Assembly (NCBI GenBank): GCA_002327725.1
Contig: DCXP01000045.1
Span: 1 to 37,796, forward strand
DNA length: 37,796 nt
Direction of reading: 5' to 3'
From: Proteobacteria bacterium UBA2133
GTDB lineage: Bacteria > Pseudomonadota > Gammaproteobacteria > Arenicellales > UBA868
Below are positions 16,156 to 23,957 of the stretch, one piece after another. A program made the position numbers and the translations under genes. The notes beneath the pieces are model-generated. The model saw only the letters and a program-made list of their open reading frames with translations, was not told the origin of the DNA and searched no databases. The stretch's first letter is position 1, and each line of letters begins with the position of its first letter.

Positions 16156-16659
16156 TCAGTCTTTGGTCGGCTTTTTGCCGGGCTTGTCGGAACGATCGGA
16201 CGCGGCGCCCGGAGGATCCTTCACCAGGCCCGCGGAGCGCATAAAACTCTGCTGCACGTCCTGCCAGACTTCGAGATTGCGTTTGGCCATCTCTGACATC
16301 ACGCCCACCGATGTCTGGCCGAGAAATTCGGTGAGGCGGTCCTGATACACCCGCTGCTGTTCGACAAAGAGTTCGAGACTGCGGTTGAGGTAGTCGGTGA
16401 ACATCTTCTGCGTGCTGCCGCCGTAAAAACGGATCAGATGGGTGAGGATCTCTGTCGTGAAAAGCGGCTGGCCGCCGCTTTCCTGTTCATTGATGATCTG
16501 CAGCAGAACAGCGCGGGTACGATCGTCGCCGCTGGCAACGTCAACGACCTCGAACTCTTCGCCCTCTATGATGAGTTGACGAAGATCCGAAACGGTGATG
16601 TAGCGGCTGACTTCCGTATCGTAAAGCCGCCGGTTGGGGTACTTCTTGATGGTGCGCAT
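16156..16659 (-). CDS. phaR: PHA synthesis repressor PhaR
   Basis: 167 residues. The N-terminal IKKYPNRRLYDTEVSRYITVSDL is the diagnostic DNA-binding domain of PhaR/PhbF repressors. It is followed by the PHB accumulation regulatory domain (FTTEILTHLIRFYGG, then MFTDYLNRSLELF) and a charged C-terminus. PhaR binds both PHA granules and DNA, and represses phasin genes and itself in Ralstonia and Paracoccus. Here a 17-bp motif shared with the phasin promoter ends 18 bp upstream of the ATG, which fits autoregulation. It is the first gene of a run with a ThDP enzyme, a creatininase-family protein and a MazG-like protein, an unusual grouping for phaR. Confidence 0.96.
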   Translation of the reverse strand: MRTIKKYPNRRLYDTEVSRYITVSDLRQLIIEGEEFEVVDVASGDDRTRAVLLQIINEQESGGQPLFTTEILTHLIRFYGGSTQKMFTDYLNRSLELFVEQQRVYQDRLTEFLGQTSVGVMSEMAKRNLEVWQDVQQSFMRSAGLVKDPPGAASDRSDKPGKKPTKD

Positions 16660-16676
16660 GGTGGCTGTCGGTCCCC

Positions 16677-16693
16677 GTTATTGTGCGGTGCAA
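16677..16693 (-). promoter_or_regulatory. Putative PhaR operator upstream of phaR
   Basis: On the minus strand this reads TTGCACCGCACAATAAC. It differs at two positions from TTGCAGTGCACAATAAC upstream of the phasin gene (19343-19359). TATTAT (16693-16698) overlaps it and may be the -10 element of phaR. The position 18 bp before the phaR start and the occurrence at two PHA promoters suggest a PhaR site; this is inference. Confidence 0.6.
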
Positions 16694-16732
16694 TAATAAC
16701 ACCCCGGGGCGCGAGGCCGTGACCGGCGCACA

Positions 16733-17455
16733 TCAGTACATGTGCTGACCGCCGTTGATCGACAGTGTCGAACCGGTGATAAAGGCCGCGTCGTCAGCCA
16801 CCAGAAACTGCACCGCCCGGGCGATATCGCTCGCGTAACCCAGTCTTCCGACCGGAATGGCCGCAATAATCTTCTCCAGCACCTTTTCCGGAACCGCCCG
16901 CACCATGTCGGTATCGACGTACCCGGGCGCAATCGCGTTGACCGTCACGCCCTTGGCCGCCCCTTCCAGTGCCAGCGCCTTGGTGAAGCCGTGGATACCG
17001 GATTTGGCGGCAGCATAGTTCACCTGACCGTACTGGCCTGCCTGGCCGTTGATGGACCCGATATTGACGATGCGGCCAAACCCGCGCTCGCGCATGCCGT
17101 CAATTACGTTACGGCACATGTTGTAGCACGACGACAGGTTGGTCTGCAGTACCGTATTCCATTGTTCGAAATCCATGCGGTGCAGCGCACCGTCCCGGGT
17201 GATACCGGCGTTATTCACCAGAATCCCGGTCGCGCCGAGGTCTGCCTCGATCTCGGCAATACTTTTGACGCACTGATCAAAATCCGCAACATCAAACCGG
17301 TAAACGCTGATACCGGTTTCGGCCTTGAATGCCTCGGCCGCTTCGTCATTACCGGCATAGGTCGCAGCCACCTGGTGGCCGTCTTCGCTGAGGGCGATCG
17401 AAATTGCGGCGCCGATGCCGCGGGTACCGCCGGTAACTATTGCTGTGTGTGACAT
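16733..17455 (-). CDS. phaB: Acetoacetyl-CoA reductase PhaB
   Basis: 240 residues. It is an SDR with GGTRGIG at the cofactor site, NNAGITRDGALHRM, NIGSINGQAGQ, the catalytic NYAAAKSGIHGF and a closing FITGSTLSINGGQHMY. These are diagnostic of PhaB, which reduces acetoacetyl-CoA to (R)-3-hydroxybutyryl-CoA with NADPH. A good Shine-Dalgarno sequence (agagga) precedes the ATG. It lies 55 bp downstream of phaA on the same strand, so phaA-phaB are likely co-transcribed and supply the monomer for PhaEC encoded at 19560-21430. Confidence 0.96.
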   Translation of the reverse strand: MSHTAIVTGGTRGIGAAISIALSEDGHQVAATYAGNDEAAEAFKAETGISVYRFDVADFDQCVKSIAEIEADLGATGILVNNAGITRDGALHRMDFEQWNTVLQTNLSSCYNMCRNVIDGMRERGFGRIVNIGSINGQAGQYGQVNYAAAKSGIHGFTKALALEGAAKGVTVNAIAPGYVDTDMVRAVPEKVLEKIIAAIPVGRLGYASDIARAVQFLVADDAAFITGSTLSINGGQHMY

Positions 17456-17510
17456 CTGTTCAATCCTCTTAACTAATGGCGTGGTGTCTTAAGTCAAATA
17501 AAATGGGTGA

Positions 17511-18695
17511 TCAGGAGCGCTCGACGCACATCGCGATGCCCATACCGCCGCCGATACACAGGGTGGTGAGGCCGCGGCCTACGTCGCGGCGGTTCATCTC
17601 GTAGAGCAGCGTCGTCAGCACGCGTGCGCCGGAAGCGCCGATGGGGTGCCCAAGCGCAATGGCGCCGCCGTTGACGTTGACGATCTCGGGATTCCAGGCC
17701 ATCTCCTGGTTGACGGCACAGGCCTGGGCGGCAAAGGCCTCGTTCGCCTCGACCAGTTCAAGATCATCGATTGTCCAGCCCGCTTTCTTGAGTGCCGCCG
17801 TGCTGGCCGGGATGGGACCGGTTCCCATAATGCTGGGATCCACACCGACCGTGGCCCAGGAAACAATGCGGGCGAGCGGCGTAATGCCGCGATCGGCAGC
17901 CGTGGCGGCGCTCATCAGGATGGTTGCTGCTGCGCCGTCGTTGAGCCCCGAGGCATTGCCGGCGGTGACGCTGCCTTCTTTATCAAAGGCCGGGCGCAAA
18001 CCCGCGAGACTCTCGGCGGTGGTGCCAGGGCGCGGATGCCCATCGGTATCGACGATCGTGTCGCCCTTGCGGCCTTTGACCGTGACCGGCGTAATCTCGT
18101 CGTTGAAGCGGCCTGCCTTCTGCGCCGCCTCGGCCTTTTGCTGGGAGCCAGCGGCAAACGCGTCCTGCATCTCGCGCGAGATGCCAAACTGCTTTGCTAC
18201 GTTCTCGGCGGTAGTACCCATGTGGTAACCGTTAAAGGCATCCCACAAGCCATCCACGATCAGACTGTCGATTATCTGCATCGGCCCGAGCTTCTGCCCG
18301 TTGCGCAGGTGCGCGCAGTGCGGTGCCAGACTCATGCTCTCCTGGCCGCCGGCCACAACGATATCGCTGTCGCCATTGCGAATGGCCTGGTATCCGGCGG
18401 CGACCGCGCGCAGGCCTGAGCCACACACCTGGTTGATCGTCAAAGCGGTTTTCTCGATCGGGATACCGGCGCCGATGGCCGCCTGACGGGCCGGGTTCTG
18501 GCCAGTGCCTGCACTGAGGACCTGACCCAGTATCACCTCGCTGACATCTTCGGGCGCGACTGCCGCGCGCTCCAGCGCAGCGCTGATAGCCACGCGACCG
18601 AGTTCACTCGCGGGCAGGGTGCTTAAACCCCCATTGAATGTACCAATCGCCGTTCGGGCTGCACTGGCAATTACGACTTCTGTTGCAGTTGTCAT
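17511..18695 (-). CDS. phaA: Acetyl-CoA acetyltransferase (beta-ketothiolase) PhaA
   Basis: 394 residues, the normal thiolase length. The acyl-accepting Cys lies in NQVCGSGLRAVAAGYQ, VNVNGGAIALGHPIGASGAR carries the catalytic His, and LCIGGGMGIAM carries the second Cys. PhaA condenses two acetyl-CoA to acetoacetyl-CoA, the first step of poly(3-hydroxybutyrate) synthesis; a role in degradation is also possible. The ATG follows a strong AAGGAGGAG. It lies between the phasin gene, from which it is separated by 227 bp including a terminator, and phaB. Confidence 0.96.
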   Translation of the reverse strand: MTTATEVVIASAARTAIGTFNGGLSTLPASELGRVAISAALERAAVAPEDVSEVILGQVLSAGTGQNPARQAAIGAGIPIEKTALTINQVCGSGLRAVAAGYQAIRNGDSDIVVAGGQESMSLAPHCAHLRNGQKLGPMQIIDSLIVDGLWDAFNGYHMGTTAENVAKQFGISREMQDAFAAGSQQKAEAAQKAGRFNDEITPVTVKGRKGDTIVDTDGHPRPGTTAESLAGLRPAFDKEGSVTAGNASGLNDGAAATILMSAATAADRGITPLARIVSWATVGVDPSIMGTGPIPASTAALKKAGWTIDDLELVEANEAFAAQACAVNQEMAWNPEIVNVNGGAIALGHPIGASGARVLTTLLYEMNRRDVGRGLTTLCIGGGMGIAMCVERS

Positions 18696-18855
18696 GTGTT
18701 CTCCTCCTTACCGGGGAACATTTGAACGAATCTATCCGCCTTCCGCCTTATCTTGATGGTGAGGCGAGAGTCGACTATAGCTGTGGTCCAGGTGTATTAT
18801 GATCGTACCAGCGAGGCATTATGACGATACCGGTCGGCAGGCTTGGTGAATGCTC

Positions 18856-18886
18856 AAAGGAAACGCCGGCGTGAGCCGGCCTTTCC
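18856..18886 (-). terminator. Rho-independent terminator after the phasin gene
   Basis: On the minus strand the stem GCCGGC (loop TCAC) GCCGGC is flanked by GGAAA-like and TTTCC arms that extend the pairing (18859-18886), giving an A-stretch before and a T-rich stretch after the hairpin. It lies about 40 bp beyond the phasin stop and separates phasin from phaA. Confidence 0.7.
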
Positions 18887-18922
18887 TGTCTGAGACTACC
18901 TTTTGCTGCGCCTGAACGCGGC

Positions 18923-19303
18923 TTAAACGTCTTTTTCGGCCTTGGCGTCGTTCTGAACCACGGCACCAAGGTCTGCGGCCGATTTCGTGAACAGCGCCTG
19001 GGCTTCGTCCACGTAGGCGCGGCCAAGTTCCATGATCTCGCCGGAATCTTTGGTCATCCGCTGGACGATGCCGCGGATGATTTCGGGCTGCTTTTCGAAG
19101 TAGCTACGTGCAGACTGTGCGTCTTTGACTTCAAGCGCCTCACGGGCGTTGCTCAAAAGCGCTTCGGCGTATACCTTTGCAGAGCCCATCTGCAGTTCGA
19201 TCATCTTTTCAATATTCTTCACCACCAGCTCGCCGGCGTTGTTGGCAGCGCTCGCAGCAGTTTTGGCGGCGGTTTCGTAGGTCTCGGTCATCTTGGCATT
19301 CAT
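18923..19303 (-). CDS. Phasin family protein (PHA granule-associated)
   Basis: 126 residues, almost entirely helical and without Cys. The pattern MTETYETAAKTAASAANNAGELVVKNIEKMIELQM, followed by ARSYFEKQPEIIRGIVQRM and AYVDEAQALFTKSAADLG, matches the short phasin_2-type proteins that coat PHA granules. It has its own terminator (18856-18886). Its upstream region carries the putative PhaR operator overlapping a predicted -10 element, so it should be repressed when no granules are present. It is divergent from phaE, with 256 bp between the starts. Confidence 0.92.
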   Translation of the reverse strand: MNAKMTETYETAAKTAASAANNAGELVVKNIEKMIELQMGSAKVYAEALLSNAREALEVKDAQSARSYFEKQPEIIRGIVQRMTKDSGEIMELGRAYVDEAQALFTKSAADLGAVVQNDAKAEKDV

Positions 19304-19342
19304 CGTTTTAGTCCTCTTGGATTAATGGTAAAAAGAGATTTG

Positions 19343-19380
19343 TTGCAGTGCACAATAACAGAATAATTGGTGGGGTGCAA
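19343..19380 (-). promoter_or_regulatory. Phasin promoter with overlapping putative PhaR operator
   Basis: On the minus strand TTGCAC (19380-19375) as -35 is followed after 17 bp by TATTGT (19357-19352) as -10. The -10 lies inside TTGCAGTGCACAATAAC (plus strand, 19343-19359), the motif shared with phaR. GTGCAAC in the -35 is a further half-copy. Binding there would block RNA polymerase, as expected for PhaR repression of a phasin gene. Confidence 0.55.
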
Positions 19381-19483
19381 CATTTTCTAAAAAATATTTT
19401 TCTTTATATAAATCAGTTATTTATGCATAACCAAGTTATCACAGTATGTGGGAACAAGCCGACTGATAGGACGGAATATTGAG

Positions 19484-19496
19484 TTGCACCGCAACA
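19484..19496 (+). promoter_or_regulatory. Third TTGCACCGCA-type motif, upstream of phaE
   Basis: TTGCACCGCAACA shares its first ten bases exactly with the phaR-proximal motif. It lies 64 bp before the phaE start in the phasin-phaE intergenic region, which also has an AT-rich stretch (about 19380-19450). It may bring phaEC under the same regulator; weaker than the other two sites. Confidence 0.4.
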
Positions 19497-19559
19497 TGGT
19501 TCGCAAATCCCGCGAAATTGCTGTCGGGAAAGCGGGCCGCCCTGATCTAGAATTGCCCG

Positions 19560-20381
19560 ATGACTCCGAACGCCTCGGCCGATTGGGCATCCGCCATCCT
19601 CGGATTGCACCAACTGCTTTCAGACCATCTGGAGAAAAGCCAGCCGGACGCGCGAGCGGTCAGGCTGCCCGAGCCGATGGACTGGCTGCAGACAATGGCG
19701 CGGGCAGCAGCGCCCGGACTCGCCCCGGCTATGACCTCCCCCTTAGGGCTTGAGGGTTTAGCGGCAGACTCGGGCCGTGATGGGCTCTGGGAATCAGCGG
19801 CGCAGCGCTACCGCTCGGCCGCTTTTGCGCTGCAGGCGGCCTGGCTTGAAATCGGCTCTCACACCTTTGACGCCCTGCGTCAGGCGCTCGAACTTAAGTC
19901 CGCGCCTCAGGATCTTCGCGGGATTTACGATCTGTGGGTTGCCTGCGGTGAAAAATCGTTTGCCCGGCAGGGCGCGACCGAGCGCTATGCTGATCTTGTG
20001 GCCGAGTTGATTAACGCCCAGGTATCGCTGCTTCTCGCCAGCGGCATTGGCTCAGCACCTCCGCCGCCCGACCCCGCGGAACTTAAGGATGAACTCGCCC
20101 GCGCACATGCCCGCGAGGCCAGACTCCGCGCAGACCTTGAGGCACTGCGCCAGGCCGACACCGGCAAAGCGGCTTCGACCAAAGGCCGCGCCGCCACAAA
20201 AAATGCCCAACCCGCCAAGGCCGCCAAAAAAAAGAAATCGACCAAAAAGGCTAAGGCCAAAGCCGTGCCCAGCGCACCGGGCACGGCAAAGACTTCCTCT
20301 GCCGGCGCTGCCAGCAAACGCAAAAAAACAGGCCGCAAGCAAAGCGCGGCGGCCAAAACCCGGCGCCGGTCAAAGCCATGA
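19560..20381 (+). CDS. phaE: Class III PHA synthase subunit PhaE with a histone-H1-like basic tail
   Basis: 273 residues in three parts. Residues 1-170 contain the PhaE core, with WESAAQRYRSAAFALQAAWLE (about 78-97) and the conserved GIYDLWVACGEKSFARQ, then ERYADLVAELINAQ (121-154). Residues 172-199 are a probable coiled coil (ELKDELARAHAREARLRADL). Residues 201-273 are an Ala/Lys/Arg/Ser-rich tail with about 25 Lys or Arg and no acidic residue. PhaE activates PhaC. Class III PhaE proteins are usually around 350 residues and lack such a tail; the tail resembles those of PhaF and histone-H1-like bacterial proteins that bind DNA. The stop overlaps the phaC start (ATGA). PhaE identity is strong from the core and the neighbour; a DNA-binding role for the tail is inferred. 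Confidence 0.88.
   Translation: MTPNASADWASAILGLHQLLSDHLEKSQPDARAVRLPEPMDWLQTMARAAAPGLAPAMTSPLGLEGLAADSGRDGLWESAAQRYRSAAFALQAAWLEIGSHTFDALRQALELKSAPQDLRGIYDLWVACGEKSFARQGATERYADLVAELINAQVSLLLASGIGSAPPPPDPAELKDELARAHAREARLRADLEALRQADTGKAASTKGRAATKNAQPAKAAKKKKSTKKAKAKAVPSAPGTAKTSSAGAASKRKKTGRKQSAAAKTRRRSKP
20226..20287 (+). promoter_or_regulatory. A8 tract with dnaX-type slippery heptamer and downstream hairpin inside phaE
   Basis: Eight A residues at 20226-20233 and a G form the heptamer A AAA AAG (20228-20234), in the phase needed for -1 frameshifting. A second, weaker C AAA AAG is at 20243-20249. A perfect 9-bp stem (GCCGTGCCC 20262-20270, GGGCACGGC 20279-20287, 8-nt loop) follows. A -1 shift, or one extra A from slippage, reads EIDQKG and stops at TAA 20252-20254, giving a 231-residue PhaE that lacks most of the basic tail. 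The spacer from the first heptamer to the stem (27 nt) is longer than usual for a stimulator. Confidence 0.4.
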
Positions 20382-21430
20382 AGCCGCCGGAGAATTACGG
20401 CCCGGAGCTCGCCGCACTCACGGATCGGTTAACGAAAAGTGTCGGGCAACTGGCACAGATGGGTTTAGCGGATATCGGCGCCTGTGATCATGAAACGGTG
20501 CTCACCGGCGAGGGTTTCAGACTGCTGCGCTATGGCTCGGGCGCAGAGCGGGCAGATCAATGCGCGGTCCTCATTGTCTATGCCCTGGTGAACCGTCCCT
20601 GGGTGCTGGATCTTGAACCCGGACGCTCAACCATTTCGCGCCTTCTTGGGTCGGGGATGGACGTCTTTCTTATTGAGTGGGAAGACCCGCAGGATGAAGA
20701 CCAAGACCGCGGTTTTTCCGATTATGCCTGTCGCATGCTCGATGAATGCGTCGACAAGGTCAGCGCCCTTCGCGGCGAAAGCACCGTGAACCTGCTGGGT
20801 GTCTGCCAGGGCGGCACGTTCAGTCTGTGCTACACGGCGCTTTATGGTCACAAAGTACGCAACCTCGTCACCATGGTCACACCCGTGGACTTTCACACTG
20901 CGGATAACGTGCTTTCCAAATGGGTGCGCAAGGTCGATCTCGACAGACTGGTCGGCTGCTACGGCAATGTGCCAGGGGCCCTGCTCAACGCCCTGTTCCT
21001 GTCGCTGCAGCCCTTTCGCCTCGGGTCAAAAAAGTATCTCGACCTGGTTGATCTCGCCAACGATCCTGAAGGTCTTCGCACCTTTGCCCGGATGGAGCAC
21101 TGGATCGCAGACAGCCCCGACCAGGCAGGACGCGCTTTCCGTGAATTCGTGGGTGCGCTGTTCCAGCGCAATGCCCTGATCGCAGGTGAGCTGGTCCTCG
21201 ACGGGAAAGTGGTCGACCTTGGCGACGTCCGCTGCCCGGTGCTCAACGTATATGCCCTTGCCGACCACCTGGTGCCGGCATCAGCCTCGAGGGCTCTTGC
21301 GGATCATGTGGCAAGCACAGACTACAGCGAACTCAGTTTTGACGGCGGTCACATCGGGATCTATGTCAGCCGCGACGCACAGGAAAAAGTGCCCCCGGCG
21401 GTCGCCGCCTGGCTGCAGCAGCGGCCCTAG
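20378..21430 (+). CDS. phaC: Class III polyhydroxyalkanoate synthase subunit PhaC
   Basis: 350 residues, the size of class III PhaC. The lipase-like box is GVCQGG with Cys143 as nucleophile. The other catalytic residues fit Asp296 (YALADHLVP) and His325 (GGHIGIYVS). The spacing equals that of the Allochromatium enzyme (Cys149, Asp302, His331) with a constant offset of six. SRLLGSGMDVFLIEWEDP and MVTPVDFHTADNVLSKW are further family blocks. It polymerises (R)-3-hydroxyacyl-CoA, mainly hydroxybutyryl-CoA in this class, together with PhaE. The ATG overlaps the phaE stop by 4 bp, so translation is probably coupled. It is convergent with the SPOR gene, with 11 bp between. Confidence 0.97.
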   Translation: MKPPENYGPELAALTDRLTKSVGQLAQMGLADIGACDHETVLTGEGFRLLRYGSGAERADQCAVLIVYALVNRPWVLDLEPGRSTISRLLGSGMDVFLIEWEDPQDEDQDRGFSDYACRMLDECVDKVSALRGESTVNLLGVCQGGTFSLCYTALYGHKVRNLVTMVTPVDFHTADNVLSKWVRKVDLDRLVGCYGNVPGALLNALFLSLQPFRLGSKKYLDLVDLANDPEGLRTFARMEHWIADSPDQAGRAFREFVGALFQRNALIAGELVLDGKVVDLGDVRCPVLNVYALADHLVPASASRALADHVASTDYSELSFDGGHIGIYVSRDAQEKVPPAVAAWLQQRP

Positions 21431-21441
21431 GCCGGGCCGCA

Positions 21442-22062
21442 CTAGGGCTGGCGTGAGACCTTCAGGCGCAGCGCCCTGATCTTCATCTCTGCCAGCACAC
21501 GATTTGCGCTTTCCATAGTCTCCATCGACGGGTAAGGGCCGACCCGGACGCGGAAGAAATCGCCCTGGCCCTGCACCGAAATGTGCTGAATGCTGGGCTC
21601 AAACCCGGCAATGGCGAGACGGGCCTTCATCCGCTCCGCCTCGCGGCGGTTATCGTAAGAAGCCGCCTGCAGCATGTAAAAACTCCGGGAGGCCGCCGTA
21701 TCCTTGGCCTTATCCGCCGAGCGGGCGGTGTCCGTCGCTTCCTCGGGAGGGTCCGATACATCGGCCTCGGGAAGCACATGCTCGATCTCGGGCAGTACCG
21801 TATAAAAATCAAAACTGGCGCGGGCGGGAGTTTCTACGCCGGCACTGACCGCGGCCGCCGACGCGGTGTCCTCGGCGGGGCTGTCGCTGGTCCGCAACAG
21901 TTCGCTGATGCCCGCTCCCATCCGGTCAGGGTCTCCGCTGGTGGCGCCCTGGTAAAGCACCACCCCGACCACACCCACGGCGATGCCCAGTACCATCAGC
22001 ACCACATCGTAGGTCAGGCGCGAACCCCCGTCCGCTTTTCGGGTGCGGATGTTGCGAGCCAT
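21442..22062 (-). CDS. SPOR-domain cell-envelope protein
   Basis: 206 residues. One N-terminal membrane helix (LTYDVVLMVLGIAVGVVGVVLYQG, about 16-40) follows a basic start. A low-complexity Ala/Ser/Asp/Glu linker spans about 45-125. The C-terminal SPOR domain has FYMLQAASYDNRREAERMKARLAIAGF and FFRVRVGPYPSMETMESANRVLAEM. SPOR domains bind denuded septal peptidoglycan, so a periplasmic, single-pass division or wall-remodelling protein (FtsN- or DedD-like) is likely. It starts 3 bp after the argS stop, the same pairing known from other Gammaproteobacteria. Confidence 0.92.
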   Translation of the reverse strand: MARNIRTRKADGGSRLTYDVVLMVLGIAVGVVGVVLYQGATSGDPDRMGAGISELLRTSDSPAEDTASAAAVSAGVETPARASFDFYTVLPEIEHVLPEADVSDPPEEATDTARSADKAKDTAASRSFYMLQAASYDNRREAERMKARLAIAGFEPSIQHISVQGQGDFFRVRVGPYPSMETMESANRVLAEMKIRALRLKVSRQP

Positions 22063-22065
22063 CGC

Positions 22066-23802
22066 CTACATGCGCTCTGGCGCGGTGACTCCCAGCAGGT
22101 CAAGCGCGTTGGCAATCACCTGCCGTGTCGCATCGATCAACGAAAGCCGGGCGAGGCGCAGCTCCGCCTGTGCGGCAAGGAAGGGGTGCGCGTTGTAGTA
22201 GGTATGAAAATCATTGGCCAGTTCGCGGAGGTAATAGGCCACCTGGTGGGGTTCGTAGGCACGGGCGGCAGACTCCACGACTTCCGGGTAGCGGGACAGT
22301 TTCTGTAGAAGATCGGCCTCGCGGGGTTCTGTGAGCAGGCTATGATCGGCCGCCGCCAGATCCGCGTCGATGTCTTTTTCTGCCAACTGGCGGAACACGC
22401 TGCAGATGCGCGCGTGCGCATACTGCACGTAGTAAACCGGGTTGTCGCTGGATTGCGACTTGGCCAGATCAAGATCGAAATCCATATGCTGGTCGGGTTT
22501 TCGCAGCGCATAGAAAAAACGCGCCGCATCGCGGCCGACTTCCTCGCGCAGTTCGCGCAGCGTCACGAACTCGCCGCTGCGGGTCGACATCGAGACCTTC
22601 TCGCCGCCCCGGTACAACACGGCAAACTGCACCAGCAGTACGCTGAGATCATCCTGGTTAAGCCCAAGCGCCGACATCGACGCCTTGACCCGCTGGATGT
22701 AGCCGTGGTGATCAGCGCCCCAGATATTGATGACCTGCGCAAAGCCGCGCAGAATCTTGTCGCGGTGGTAGGCGATGTCGGTGGCGAAGTAGGTGTGGTT
22801 GCCGTTGGCGCGAAGCACCACCCGGTCTTTTTCATCACCAAAGTCGCTGCTGCGAAACCACCAGGCCCGGTCGTGCTCATAAACAAAGCCCGTCTCCTTG
22901 AGCGCCTCAATGGCGCGGCCGACCGCGCCGCTGTCGATCAGGCTCTGCTCTGAATACCAGGTCTGGTACGAGACACCAAAACGCTCGAGATCCAAACGGA
23001 TATCCTCGACCAGCGTATCCCGCGCAAGCCCATGAATACGGCCGAAGCCGTCATCACCCAGAACTGCCCTGGCGCGCGATATCAGCGTATCGAGCATCGG
23101 ATTGTCTTCTTCGGGCAGCTCGGCAAAGAGTGCCTCGGCGTCGGCCTGGTACTGAGCAGCGTGCTCACGGTGCAGCGTGGCAGCAATATCGAAGATGTAA
23201 TCCCCCTGGTAGGCCGACCTCGGGAACGGCAGTGTTTCTCCGCACAGTTCCAGGTACCGCAACCAGACGCTGAGCGCAAGAATATCCATCTGCCGGCCGG
23301 CGTCATTGATGTAGTACTCACTGAGTGCATCGTAGCCCGCAGCGCGCAGCACTCTTGCCAGGGCGTCACCATAAGCCGCGCCGCGGCCGTGCCCCACATG
23401 CAGCGGCCCGGTCGGGTTGGCCGAAACAAATTCGACCATGACTTTCCGGCCGGCACCGGCGTCGCTGGTACCGTAGGCCGCGCCGCGCGAACGGATTTCA
23501 CCGGGCAGGACGTGGTAAGAGGCCGGTGACAGGAACAGATTGATAAAACCCGGACCCGCCACCTCGGCCCGCGACAGCAGTCCCGAAGCAGGTAAAGCGG
23601 CGCAGATTTTTTCGGCGAGTTCGCGCGGTTTCAGCCCGGCGCGTTTTGCCAGCACCATCGCCAGGTTGCTTGCAAAGTCACCGTGTTCGCGGCCGCGTGA
23701 TCTTTCGACCCGAACCTCAGTATCCGGCGCGTCCGGCAACACACCCTCGTCAACCAGTGACACCAGTGCATCACGAAGCAACTGACAAACCTCATTGCGC
23801 AT
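22066..23802 (-). CDS. argS: Arginyl-tRNA synthetase
   Basis: 578 residues from the ATG at 23802, where the normal beginning MRNEVCQLLRDAL falls; a GTG at 23856 would add 18 unlikely residues. FVSANPTGPLHVGHGRGAAYGDALARVL is the HIGH region (HVGH). YINDAGRQMDILALSVWLRY and the KVSMSTRSGEF stretch stand where KMSK would be; ArgS enzymes often lack a canonical KMSK. The C-terminal DALR anticodon-binding domain ends with DATRQVIANALDLLGV. It charges tRNA-Arg in the cytoplasm. The SPOR gene follows after 3 bp, and nudC is divergent with about 155 bp between starts. Confidence 0.97.
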   Translation of the reverse strand: MRNEVCQLLRDALVSLVDEGVLPDAPDTEVRVERSRGREHGDFASNLAMVLAKRAGLKPRELAEKICAALPASGLLSRAEVAGPGFINLFLSPASYHVLPGEIRSRGAAYGTSDAGAGRKVMVEFVSANPTGPLHVGHGRGAAYGDALARVLRAAGYDALSEYYINDAGRQMDILALSVWLRYLELCGETLPFPRSAYQGDYIFDIAATLHREHAAQYQADAEALFAELPEEDNPMLDTLISRARAVLGDDGFGRIHGLARDTLVEDIRLDLERFGVSYQTWYSEQSLIDSGAVGRAIEALKETGFVYEHDRAWWFRSSDFGDEKDRVVLRANGNHTYFATDIAYHRDKILRGFAQVINIWGADHHGYIQRVKASMSALGLNQDDLSVLLVQFAVLYRGGEKVSMSTRSGEFVTLRELREEVGRDAARFFYALRKPDQHMDFDLDLAKSQSSDNPVYYVQYAHARICSVFRQLAEKDIDADLAAADHSLLTEPREADLLQKLSRYPEVVESAARAYEPHQVAYYLRELANDFHTYYNAHPFLAAQAELRLARLSLIDATRQVIANALDLLGVTAPERM

Positions 23803-23957
23803 AACCGGGGAACCAGGTGTTCTGTAGAGCGGGAAGTCTATGCGGTGCCCAGGCACAGACCAAGCATGTGACAGGATGTGATTTTAACCAAAGCCTCACA
23901 TCCACCAAAGCCGACTGTAGTACTCTTTGGCCACTTGCAGCGCTGGAGCGCTTTTTC

